The position numbers and the translations under genes are program-made. A stretch of DNA of 64,000 nucleotides from TK10-74A sp965217625. GTDB taxonomy: Bacteria > Chloroflexota > Dehalococcoidia > Bin125. Where the stretch lies: the NCBI GenBank assembly GCA_965217625.1, contig OZ244557.1:62001-126000 (forward strand). Direction: 5' to 3'. Each line of letters begins with the position of its first letter. Positions within the stretch are counted from its first letter, which is position 1. Below the pieces are notes generated by a model. That model was not told the origin of the DNA. It searched no databases and saw nothing but the letters and a program-made list of their open reading frames with translations. Below are positions 57,844 through 64,000 of this stretch, piece after piece.

Positions 57844-57860
57844 GCGGGTGGAGCCGACGT

Positions 57861-57886
57861 CGGTTGACCGGCCTCGGCCCCCGCGC
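57861..57886. repeat. Direct repeat bracketing a coiled-coil cassette, left copy
   Basis: These 26 bases, starting CGGTTGACCGGCC, recur at 58899-58924 with two mismatches. Between the copies lie two coiled-coil genes and a small DUF5678-like gene. Confidence 0.6.
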
Positions 57887-57897
57887 CCGTGCGGGCG

Positions 57898-57906
57898 TGG
57901 CATAAT
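57898..57906 (+). promoter_or_regulatory. Extended -10 TGG-CATAAT
   Basis: TGGCATAAT is a good extended -10; it predicts a transcript beginning near 57913 for the coiled-coil gene at 57957. Confidence 0.5.
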
Positions 57907-57956
57907 GCGTTGCATGGCCGCGCCATTGTGCGCGACACTGCGGAAGAGGGGGAATG

Positions 57957-58250
57957 ATGGTTGGGATCACGTTCGACACGGCCAAGGCGGTCAGGACGCT
58001 GCGCGGACGTGAGCACACCGCCGAGCAGGCGGAGGGTGTGGTGGAAGCGATCGTGGACTCTCAGGAGGGGTTGGCGACGAAGGCGGACGTGCGCGATCTG
58101 CATGTCGCGATCAACGAGTTGCGGGCAGAGGTGAAGGCGGCCCTCGACGCGATGCGCTCCGAGATGAAGGTCTGGACACTCACGCTGTTGCTCGGCCAGA
58201 CCATCCTGTTTCTCAGTTGTGTCGCGGCAATCGAGGTGTTGGCCGGGTAA
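57957..58250 (+). CDS. Tail-anchored coiled-coil protein (copy 5)
   Basis: The 97-residue protein follows the same plan as copies 1 and 3 but is diverged: head ITFDTAKAVRTLRGREHTAE with EGVVEAIVDSQ, stalk TKADVRDLHVAINELRAEVK, and anchor TLLLGQTILFLSCVAAIEVL. The second of two adjacent ATG codons (57957) has better spacing from GAGGGGG than 57954. It lies in a cassette between 26-base direct repeats. Confidence 0.75.
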   Translation: MVGITFDTAKAVRTLRGREHTAEQAEGVVEAIVDSQEGLATKADVRDLHVAINELRAEVKAALDAMRSEMKVWTLTLLLGQTILFLSCVAAIEVLAG

Positions 58251-58283
58251 GGTCCGATCGCAGGGCCGGAGAGAGGACTTCTC

Positions 58284-58541
58284 ATGGAGGACGTGCCGGC
58301 GGCGGATCGACTGGATGAGGAGATCGCCGCCTATCATCGCATGCGTGACGACCTTGAACGCGATCATTTCGGTCAGTGGGTAATCGTGCGTGATGAGCGG
58401 TTGTTCAATGCCTACGACGATTTCCAAGATGCCGCGGATGCGGCGGTGAGGAACTTCGGTCGCGGGCCGTATCTCATTCGTCGTGTTGGCGCGCCCCGCG
58501 TCTTTCACTTGCCTGCTGTCCCTGCAGGCCGCGTGCTGTAG
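58284..58541 (+). CDS. DUF5678-like small protein
   Basis: The 85-residue protein contains HFGQWVIVRDERLFNAYDDF followed by AADAAVRNFGRGPYLIRRVG, the pattern of DUF5678-type proteins, often associated with toxin-antitoxin or aspartyl-protease-like neighbours. ATG 58284 has GGAGAGAGG upstream. It is probably co-transcribed with copy 5. Its function is unknown. Confidence 0.65.
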   Translation: MEDVPAADRLDEEIAAYHRMRDDLERDHFGQWVIVRDERLFNAYDDFQDAADAAVRNFGRGPYLIRRVGAPRVFHLPAVPAGRVL

Positions 58542-58551
58542 AGGTTTCGTT

Positions 58552-58821
58552 CTACCCGAGCCGTGCCAGGAGCGTCGCGATCGCGGCGATCGCGGCCACC
58601 CCCGTCAGCACGATGCCGGCCTGGATGAGCATCGCGCGGTAGAACTCTGCCCGCAGGTCCTTGAGCTCCGCCCGCAGGTCCTTGAGTTCCTCTCGCAGGA
58701 TGTCCCTCGTCACGAGCGGGCTCGTGGCGTCCCCGACCACCTCGACGATCGCGTCGGCGTGACTGTCATCAAGCCCGACCCCGACCAGCTTCTGCACGGC
58801 GGCTCGCGTATCGAAGATCAT
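58552..58821 (-). CDS. Tail-anchored coiled-coil protein (copy 6)
   Basis: The 89-residue protein has head MIFDTRAAVQKLVGVGLDDS with DAIVEVVGDA, a stalk with an exact heptad duplication (LKDLRAE twice), and anchor GIVLTGVAAIAAIATLLARL. ATG 58821 follows AGGAG. It converges on the DUF5678-like gene. With copy 5 it makes a divergently placed pair inside one repeat-bounded cassette. Confidence 0.75.
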   Translation of the reverse strand: MIFDTRAAVQKLVGVGLDDSHADAIVEVVGDATSPLVTRDILREELKDLRAELKDLRAEFYRAMLIQAGIVLTGVAAIAAIATLLARLG

Positions 58822-58898
58822 GGCTACTCCTGTCCGTAATGCTAGCGCCATTGGAGTGTCCCGTGTGGATGGGCAGGCATCAACGACCGACGCCCCCG

Positions 58899-58924
58899 CG
58901 GTTGACCGGCCCCCGCCCCCGCGC
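58899..58924. repeat. Direct repeat bracketing a coiled-coil cassette, right copy
   Basis: This is the partner of 57861-57886, agreeing at 24 of 26 positions. Confidence 0.6.
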
Positions 58925-58959
58925 GACACTGGTCGCGGATTTCGAGGGGAGTCGCCACG

Positions 58960-59277
58960 ATGGTTCTCGTCCGCGTTCGCCGCCGTTTCGGGCTCCGCAC
59001 GCTGCTGCTCGCCCTGCTCACGCTCGGCCTCGTGCTGGCCGCCTGGAGCCTGCCCGCGAGCGATGTCGCGGCCGCCGCCGCCGACGGCGCCCTGGCCGAG
59101 ACGCCCGTCCTCGACGCCGCCGGCGACGAGGCCTCCGACGACCCCTTCCACGTCAGCGGCGCGGGCCTCGCGATCGCCGTCATCATCCCCGGCATCTTCC
59201 TCATCGCCACGGGCGCGACCGTCGCCTGGGCCATCTCCAACCGCGCCCGCCCCGAGGACGACGAGGACGACGCCTAG
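58960..59277 (+). CDS. Small membrane protein with signal-type N-terminus, 105 aa
   Basis: The product has an N-terminal hydrophobic segment after RVRRRFG (TLLLALLTLGLVLAAWSLPA), an Ala/Asp-rich extracytoplasmic loop, and a second span (LAIAVIIPGIFLIATGATVA) with an acidic cytoplasmic tail (RARPEDDEDDA). ATG 58960 has GGGGAG upstream. No family is recognised. Confidence 0.65.
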   Translation: MVLVRVRRRFGLRTLLLALLTLGLVLAAWSLPASDVAAAAADGALAETPVLDAAGDEASDDPFHVSGAGLAIAVIIPGIFLIATGATVAWAISNRARPEDDEDDA

Positions 59278-59316
59278 CCGGCGCCGCCCCTTCGCACAGC
59301 CCGCTAGAACAGCCTG

Positions 59317-60180
59317 CTAGAACAGCACCGACCCCAGCCGCCGACGGTAATCCTGCGTCAGCGGGCTCTCGTCGCCCAGCATGACGAACGCGTCGAGCAG
59401 CAGCAGGCGCGCCGCGTCGTCGTCCAGCGACCGGTCGAGCCGCACCGATTGCAGCAGCCGGTCCAGCGCCTCCTGCCACTCCGCCCGATCGGCCAGCAGC
59501 GCGCCCAGCCGGTACTCCCCCTCCGCGTCTGACATATCCGTGGCGTCGCCCGCGTCCGCCGACAGCCGCGCCCGCAGCGCCGCCTCGTCCTGGCCCCGCG
59601 CCGCGCGGCGCACGTGGATCGTCGCCAGCGTGCGCTTCGCCCCCTTGTTCGCGGGCACGCGGCTCGCGAGCTCCTCGGCCCGCTCCTCGTCGCCGCCTTG
59701 CAGCAGCAGGTGGGCCAGCATGGCCGTCGAGCCCTCGTGGCTCGGGTCATCGGCGACGATCTGCTCGAAGCGTTCCAGCGCCGCCGCCGGCTGTCCCTGC
59801 TCGACCAGCGCCTCCGCCTCCTGCGCCGCCATGTCCGCCGACGACGGCAGCAGCGCCTCTACGAACTCCCGCACCTGCGGCTCGGGCAGCGCCCCCAAGA
59901 ACTGCGACACCGGCTGCCCGTCCTGGTACGCGAACACCGCCGGGATGCTCTCGATCCCGTGCTGCTGCGACACGAACGGGTTCTCGTCGGTGTTCAGCCT
60001 GGCCAGCTGCACCTGCCCGGCGAACTCCTCGGCCAGCGATTCCAGCACCGGGCCCAGGACGCGGCAGGGGCCGCACCACGGCGCCCAGAACTCCATGATC
60101 ACGGGCGTCTCGTGCGACCGCGCCACCACCTCCCGGTCGAAGCTGGCGTCGGTGACTTCCACCACGGCGACGGGGCTCAC
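59317..60180 (-). CDS. Thioredoxin-TPR protein (CnoX/YbbN-like)
   Basis: The 287-residue protein has an N-terminal thioredoxin domain with the active site FWAPWCGPCRVLGPVLESLA and the cis-Pro segment GIESIPAVFAYQDGQPV. A C-terminal tetratricopeptide region follows (ALVEQGQPAAALERFEQIVA to LLQSVRLDRSLDDDAARLLL). YbbN-type proteins act as redox-linked chaperones. GTG 60180 is a tentative start; GTG 60165 is also possible and neither has a strong ribosome site. It follows the FmdB gene by five bases. Confidence 0.9.
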   Translation of the reverse strand: MSPVAVVEVTDASFDREVVARSHETPVIMEFWAPWCGPCRVLGPVLESLAEEFAGQVQLARLNTDENPFVSQQHGIESIPAVFAYQDGQPVSQFLGALPEPQVREFVEALLPSSADMAAQEAEALVEQGQPAAALERFEQIVADDPSHEGSTAMLAHLLLQGGDEERAEELASRVPANKGAKRTLATIHVRRAARGQDEAALRARLSADAGDATDMSDAEGEYRLGALLADRAEWQEALDRLLQSVRLDRSLDDDAARLLLLDAFVMLGDESPLTQDYRRRLGSVLF

Positions 60181-60185
60181 GGCGG

Positions 60186-60395
60186 CTACCAGTTCGTGAA
60201 GCGCGTGCGCCGCAGCGACCGCGGCTCGTCCTTCTTGCGCTCCTTGCTGGAGTTCTTGTCCAGGAAGTCCTGCACCAGCTTGCGCTTGCCGGCCAGATTG
60301 CACTCCGGGCAGTGGACGCGCTTGTCGATCTCGGAGAACTTGAGCATGCGCTCGAACTCATGATCGTTCTTGCAGACGTATTCGTAGATCGGCAT
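60186..60395 (-). CDS. FmdB family zinc-ribbon protein
   Basis: The 69-residue protein begins MPIYEYVCKNDHEFERMLKF, the FmdB signature, with a second pair of cysteines in VHCPECNLAGKRKLVQDF. Such zinc ribbons are small regulators or nucleic-acid-binding proteins of unclear role. ATG 60395 follows GAAGGGGGG. It is probably co-transcribed with the thioredoxin-TPR gene. Confidence 0.9.
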   Translation of the reverse strand: MPIYEYVCKNDHEFERMLKFSEIDKRVHCPECNLAGKRKLVQDFLDKNSSKERKKDEPRSLRRTRFTNW

Positions 60396-60510
60396 CGGAC
60401 CCCCCTTCTCCGCGAGCCGCTCGGCTGTCGGGATTGGCAGACGTTTCCCCAGAGTGTACCGAACCGGGCGACTGGGGGCCTAGCGCCCGTCGCCCTACTC
60501 CTCGATCACC

Positions 60511-60541
60511 CGCACGGCATCGACGACGCGCAGGGCGCGCG
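60511..60541. repeat. Direct repeat A of the right-end island
   Basis: These 31 bases share about 28 positions with the first part of repeat B (61045-61085). On the minus strand they encode ALRVVDAVR within a stop-terminated tail (LGPRALRVVDAVRVIEE), so they look like the end of a lost gene. Confidence 0.5.
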
Positions 60542-60573
60542 GCCCCAGCCACGCCGTCGGCGTCGAGTCGGGC

Positions 60574-61020
60574 CTACCGACTCTCCTCGGTTGGCCCGCC
60601 CAGCACCCGACCAGCGTAGGCGACGAACCAGATGATGCTGCACGGAACCAGCGTGTGAATCACGGCCCCCGCCCAGCCGGAGTCGTAGGTCAGGGCGTCA
60701 TAACTCTCCCAAGGCGTGAGCGGCCAGAGCAGTCTCGCCGCTGCGTAACTGACGACCGGCGCCACGCTCGCCATCCTCAGAGGAGTCGTCAGCCCCACGA
60801 CGAAGGTGACCGTCAGGTACACGGCAGTGATCGCCGCGACCACGGCGCCGGGCATGACCCGGTCGTAGACGACGCTCTCCAGCGCGTGCGCCCCGAGCGC
60901 GCAGCCGGTGAACAGGATCGTCAGGGCCGCGGCGACCGCGATCGGGTGGCGCCGCGCGAGGCCCCGCCAGCGACCCACGATCCTCCCGATCGCTCCCACG
61001 CAAGGCGACACGGCGATCAC
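60574..61020 (-). CDS. Small polytopic membrane protein, 148 aa
   Basis: GTG 61020 is preceded by GGGGGA. About four hydrophobic segments are present: IAVAAALTILFTGCALGAHA, GAVVAAITAVYLTVTFVVGL, MASVAPVVSYAAARLLWPLT and VIHTLVPCSIIWFVAYAGRV. There are no recognisable motifs. It lies between repeats A and B. Its function is unknown. Confidence 0.6.
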   Translation of the reverse strand: MIAVSPCVGAIGRIVGRWRGLARRHPIAVAAALTILFTGCALGAHALESVVYDRVMPGAVVAAITAVYLTVTFVVGLTTPLRMASVAPVVSYAAARLLWPLTPWESYDALTYDSGWAGAVIHTLVPCSIIWFVAYAGRVLGGPTEESR

Positions 61021-61044
61021 TCTCCCCCGGGACCATAGACTTGG

Positions 61045-61085
61045 CGCACCGCATCGACGACGCGCCGGGCGTGCGCCCTCGCCGC
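61045..61085. repeat. Direct repeat B of the right-end island
   Basis: This 41-base element is nearly identical (38 of 41) to repeat C at 63245-63285. It begins CGCACCGCATCGACGACGCG. The two bound a 2.2 kb block of toxin-antitoxin genes. Confidence 0.7.
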
Positions 61086-61218
61086 TCCCTCCCTCGCCGC
61101 TGTCACCTGTCACCTCCGCCGCATCGCCGCTACTTTCCAGGTCGGCGGCCTGGGCGCTCCCACGTCGAAGCGACGATGAATGCGCTAGACGGACGCGCGG
61201 GCAGGGAAGAGGAGCACA

Positions 61219-61683
61219 CTACTCCTCGAATGGACGCAGCTGCAGAAACACGGAAGTCCCGATGCAGACGAGACCCTCCTTGTAGCAGACCGTCTGCACG
61301 CCGGTGTCGGCCGAAACAACCGTCACGGCATGGCCATCGCGCGATATCTTGAGGGCCGTAGCGACTACGGCTGGATCCGCAGCGCCGGGTTTGGTCGTGA
61401 AGTCGTTGGAGTACGCTCGCACAAGACGTGCGATCTCATTCACGATCTCGCCGGTTTCCGGCACTGTGCATCTGTGGCCTGCCTCGCTGTTCGCCCACGC
61501 CTTCACGGGATCGTCGTGGGAACCCCGGGATAGTTCCCTCGCGACGGCTGCGGGCATCCGGAGCCTCGCTGTCTTCGCAAGCTTGCGCAGATCGGAAGTC
61601 TTTGCCGGCGGATGCTGTCCACCGAGCAAGTCGATTAGCGAACTCGCATCGAAGAGGAAGTAGCTGTCCCTGTCTTCCGTCAT
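61219..61683 (-). CDS. PIN-like toxin (DUF4411-type)
   Basis: The 154-residue protein shows the PIN-like carboxylates: FLFDASSLIDLLGG at the N-terminus, MPAAVARELSRG, AADPAVVATALKIS and VVSADTGVQTV. This matches DUF4411-type PIN nucleases, which pair with XRE/ImmA proteins. ATG 61683 overlaps the end of the upstream gene by four bases. It is predicted to cleave RNA when released from its partner. Confidence 0.8.
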   Translation of the reverse strand: MTEDRDSYFLFDASSLIDLLGGQHPPAKTSDLRKLAKTARLRMPAAVARELSRGSHDDPVKAWANSEAGHRCTVPETGEIVNEIARLVRAYSNDFTTKPGAADPAVVATALKISRDGHAVTVVSADTGVQTVCYKEGLVCIGTSVFLQLRPFEE

Positions 61684-62861
61684 CGCGACTCGAAGAGCCG
61701 CTCGACCTCCGAGAGTTTCAAGTCGAGCATCCGCGCGAGTTCCGCAGGTTGAATCCGCTCCTCCGCCAGCGCGCGCCGTGCCAGAGTCTTGGTCCGGGTG
61801 CCTACATGCCTCTCGGCACGCTGCCAGCGCTTCAGAGGTTTCCCCCGTCCGAACCCCGACGTTGCCCGCCAGAACGGGCGGTACCCGCTGTCCTGGACGA
61901 GCCTGAGTTGCTTGAGCCTGATCCCAATCACGGCGTGGCTGACGCCAGACGCGTCACGAAGCCTCTCCCGATCCCGCCAGGGCCAGTCTCGGTAGCTCGG
62001 TTGAGTTGGGATCTGTGCGAGAGCCCCCCGGATCAGAGATTCGGGAAGCAATGCCGATCCTGCGACCTTGTTCGCGAAGGTCTCTTCGTTTCCCCAGGGG
62101 TCGCTGATGTCACAGATGTTCGTTGCATCGTGCGCGCGTGCCACGAGGTGCGCGAGTTCGTGCAGCGCCGTGAACGTCTGGGCGACGACCGTGTCCGAAG
62201 TGTTGATCAGGATGCCGGGTGGACCGCCGGTATCCCAGCGCGATGCCCCGCGAAGGTCGGTGATATCCATTCCCTGGCGGAAGACGAAGACGCCGGCCCT
62301 CTCGATCCCTGCGACCCAGACAGCGTGAGCCTCCTCGTCTGACTCCCAGCCCCTCTGCAATTGGTCAGTGACGCCCAGGTGCTCCCGGATTTGCTCTCCC
62401 ACCCGCTCACCGCTCCGAGGGTCGTGCGGATTGAAGTCCGGCGGCGTGGGGATCCCCAAGTCTTCCGCCGAGGACGTTGCGATCGCCAAGCGGCGCGCCA
62501 CTTCGTAGAACTGGTCGAAGCGATGGAGGCGGCCGAGCGTCTCGTAGGACAGCGAAGCGGTGCCGAACTCCGCGGCGCGCCGAAAGTCGCGTTTCGGACT
62601 CCGGTTCGGTGATCCGGTCACGATCGAAGAGAACGGCACTAAGTAGACGGTTGCGAGCGCTTCGATCTCCGCGACAGTGGGATCCGCCCTTCCCGCTTCG
62701 ATGTCGCTGATACGCAGCTGCGTGCTCTCACAATCGTCGCCAGATCCGTAGACCTTGGCGACTCGCCGCGCAGCTTCGTCCGGCGAGAGACGTACGCCCT
62801 CCCTAGCAGTGCGCAGCGCGCTCCCGCTCACTCGGATCGTTGGCGTCGATTCTGCAGGCAC
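61680..62861 (-). CDS. XRE-family/ImmA-IrrE metallopeptidase antitoxin
   Basis: The 393-residue protein has an N-terminal helix-turn-helix (ALRTAREGVRLSPDEAARRV, LRISDIEAGRADPTVAEIEA) and a central ImmA/IrrE peptidase domain with zinc site TALHELAHLVAR (H-E-L-A-H) and downstream NEETFANKVAGSALLPE. It represses its own operon and neutralises the PIN-like toxin in related systems. GTG 62861 has a G-rich site upstream. The C-terminus (ALAEERIQPAELARMLDLKL) is a second helical DNA-binding-like region. Confidence 0.9.
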   Translation of the reverse strand: MPAESTPTIRVSGSALRTAREGVRLSPDEAARRVAKVYGSGDDCESTQLRISDIEAGRADPTVAEIEALATVYLVPFSSIVTGSPNRSPKRDFRRAAEFGTASLSYETLGRLHRFDQFYEVARRLAIATSSAEDLGIPTPPDFNPHDPRSGERVGEQIREHLGVTDQLQRGWESDEEAHAVWVAGIERAGVFVFRQGMDITDLRGASRWDTGGPPGILINTSDTVVAQTFTALHELAHLVARAHDATNICDISDPWGNEETFANKVAGSALLPESLIRGALAQIPTQPSYRDWPWRDRERLRDASGVSHAVIGIRLKQLRLVQDSGYRPFWRATSGFGRGKPLKRWQRAERHVGTRTKTLARRALAEERIQPAELARMLDLKLSEVERLFESR

Positions 62862-62945
62862 TGCGCCCCCCGTACACAGACTCTACCCCAGTCGCACCCC
62901 CTCCGACTCCCCCCGCCCTCGCCCATCCCGATCCCCGCACCCAAC

Positions 62946-63020
62946 TCAGCGACCGTTGGCGAAGGGGTTGACGACCCGCAGGCCGCCGTACAGCAGGACG
63001 TTGGTGTCAACGAAGCGCAT
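62946..63020 (-). pseudogene. Collapsed VapC-type PIN toxin remnant, 24 aa
   Basis: The open frame ATG 63020 to TGA 62946 encodes MRFVDTNVLLYG joined directly to GLRVVNPFANGR. The first half is the classic start of a VapC PIN toxin (first catalytic Asp in F-V-D-T-N). The second is the typical C-terminal L-R-V-V-N-P-F segment. About 100 residues between are missing, so an in-frame internal deletion has removed the catalytic core. It overlaps the end of the antitoxin gene by 14 bases. Confidence 0.75.
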
Positions 63021-63183
63021 CGCGGCCGTAGAGCGACTCCCGGGGCAGGTTGTCGGCCATGCGCAGCCCGCCGCTGCCGGTCGTGATCTCCCCGACCGCC
63101 TCGTCGAGCAGCCGGCTGCGGCGGTCCCGCGCCGACTCCGGCACCGGGGATTGCGGCCCTGGCCTGTTCGCGCCGTCGTTCAT
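63007..63183 (-). CDS. VapB-like antitoxin, 58 aa
   Basis: The product contains RSRLLDEAVGEITTGSGGLR and MADNLPRESLYGRDALR, a short unstructured toxin-wrapping sequence as in antitoxins paired with VapC PIN proteins. The reading frame is intact from ATG 63183 to TGA 63007. Its toxin gene is reduced to a 24-codon stub, so the module cannot be toxic. Confidence 0.65.
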   Translation of the reverse strand: MNDGANRPGPQSPVPESARDRRSRLLDEAVGEITTGSGGLRMADNLPRESLYGRDALR

Positions 63184-63244
63184 CGGCGGAGTCTAGTGTC
63201 GGACGGGGGAAAGGTCACGCGCCCGACGCCCCCTACTCCCCGAC

Positions 63245-63285
63245 CGCACCGCCGCGACGACGCGCCGGGCGTGCGCCGTCGCCGC
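63245..63285. repeat. Direct repeat C of the right-end island
   Basis: This is the partner of 61045-61085, exactly 2200 bases away, with three mismatches in 41. It lies 64 bases before the second MNT gene. Confidence 0.7.
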
Positions 63286-63349
63286 CGGCACGACCGCTCG
63301 ATCCCACCCCGCGCCGGGCGCGCGATAGACTTGACGGGCGGAGGACGGA

Positions 63350-63655
63350 ATGGCCGAGCAAGCACTGAGCAGCAGCGAGACGCTGGCCCTCCTGCGGGCG
63401 CACAAACCGGTGCTGGCCGAGCGCTTCGGCGTGGTCGACCTGGCGCTGTTCGGCTCCACCGTGCGCGACGAGGCGGGGCCGGACAGCGACATCGACATCC
63501 TCGTCAGCTTCGACCACGTCGTCGGCTGGAAGGATCTCTTCGGTACCGAGCAATACATCGAGAATCTGCTTGGCCGGCGGATCGATCTCGTGATGGAGGG
63601 GGCCGTGCGGGCCGAACTGCGCCCCTACATCAAGGCCGAGGCCGTGTATGCCTGA
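63350..63655 (+). CDS. MNT-type nucleotidyltransferase antitoxin (second module)
   Basis: The 101-residue protein has the signature DLALFGSTVRDEAGPDSDID (G-S with D-x-D) followed by ILVSFDHVVGWKD, and the third acid in RRIDLVMEGAVR. ATG 63350 has GGAGGA upstream and a TAGACT -10 candidate at 63326. It overlaps the HEPN gene by eight bases. It belongs to the same family as the MNT gene at 16178, but the sequences differ widely, so this is an independent module. Confidence 0.9.
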   Translation: MAEQALSSSETLALLRAHKPVLAERFGVVDLALFGSTVRDEAGPDSDIDILVSFDHVVGWKDLFGTEQYIENLLGRRIDLVMEGAVRAELRPYIKAEAVYA

Positions 63656-64000
63656 GCGCCGCTGGGATCTGTACGTGCGCGACATGCTTGATGCCTGCGG
63701 GAAGGTCACGGACCGCGCGGCGGGACTGGACCGCGCCACGTTCTTCGCCACGCATGTCCTGTACGATGCGGTGCTGTGGAATCTGACAATTCTTGGCGAA
63801 GCGTCGACGCGCGTGCCGGAATCCGTCAAGGCGGCGCATCAGGAAATCCCCTGGCACGCCATCGCCAACACTCGAAACCGGGTCGTCCACGGGTATCCCT
63901 CCATCCGCGAAGAGAGCGTCTGGAAGATCATCCACGATGACATCCCCGAGTTGATGCCCCAGTTGCGCGCGCTGTTGGCGGAGGCGGAAGCACAAGGCGG
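63648..64000 (+). CDS. HEPN-domain toxin-like protein (DUF86), cut by window end
   Basis: The 117 codons present begin MPERRWDLYVRDMLDACGKV and include the HEPN motif in WHAIANTRNRVVHGYPSIRE (R-N-R-V-V-H). The HEPN core is complete up to about LMPQLRALLAEAEAQGG and the stop lies beyond the window. Order and overlap with MNT are as in the first module. Confidence 0.9.
   Translation, partial: MPERRWDLYVRDMLDACGKVTDRAAGLDRATFFATHVLYDAVLWNLTILGEASTRVPESVKAAHQEIPWHAIANTRNRVVHGYPSIREESVWKIIHDDIPELMPQLRALLAEAEAQG

Overview
The window is very GC-rich bacterial chromosome with tightly packed genes on both strands. I see no rRNA, tRNA, transposase, phage or CRISPR array. Several things point to Chloroflexota, possibly a Dehalococcoidia-like lineage: coenzyme F420 genes (cofD-cofC), a B12-dependent class II ribonucleotide reductase, DUF3105 and DUF2203 proteins, secreted proteins with fibronectin III and pre-peptidase-like repeats, lipoproteins with long Ala- or acid-rich linkers, and CCCTCTCC-type intergenic hairpins. 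This placement is inference; no marker gene was compared.

Layout. 1-6 kb: a partial repeat protein, a uracil-DNA glycosylase, a membrane protein and a three-module secreted protein. 6-13.6 kb: an esterase, a cobalamin/Fe-type substrate-binding protein, an ECF sigma/anti-sigma pair, a methyltransferase, DUF2203 and a ClC protein. 13.7-22.6 kb: a LysM lipoprotein, a HEPN-MNT pair, dUTPase, DUF309, DinB, a CoA-ligase-like protein, endonuclease IV and a LysR regulator. 23-27.5 kb: a Tat lipoprotein binding protein and two oligopeptide permeases. 27.5-34.6 kb: ferredoxin, hydrolase, a large FtsX-type exporter with its ATPase and two DUF3105 proteins. 34.8-38.7 kb: a 1307-residue secreted repeat protein. 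38.8-43 kb: an enoyl reductase-like SDR, an M20 peptidase, an all-helical protein and a sirtuin. 43-46.5 kb: two antitoxin-like genes each next to a copy of a structured RNA-like element, an ABC exporter behind a leader-peptide attenuator, and a HicBA-like pair. 46.6-55.1 kb: M23 endopeptidase, MetE-like protein, nrdJ with an elaborate 5' region, a HEPN-like protein and two RDD proteins. 55.2-60.4 kb: cofD-cofC, an RsmC-like methyltransferase, coiled-coil proteins, a thioredoxin-TPR protein and an FmdB protein. 60.5-64 kb: a defence-type patch with a PIN-like/ImmA pair, a collapsed vapBC and a second HEPN-MNT pair.

Four themes stand out. (1) Many accessory modules (toxin-antitoxin pairs, tail-anchored coiled-coil genes, an esterase) are bracketed by short diverged direct repeats, often copies of a neighbouring gene's 3' end. 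(2) Six members of one small coiled-coil membrane-protein family lie in this one window. (3) There are unusual RNA-level control regions: a paired structured element at 43.3-43.9 kb, a leader-peptide attenuator at 45.8 kb, and tandem hairpins plus NrdR-like boxes ahead of nrdJ. (4) At least eight genes have a TANNNT hexamer exactly six bases before the start codon, which indicates leaderless transcription.
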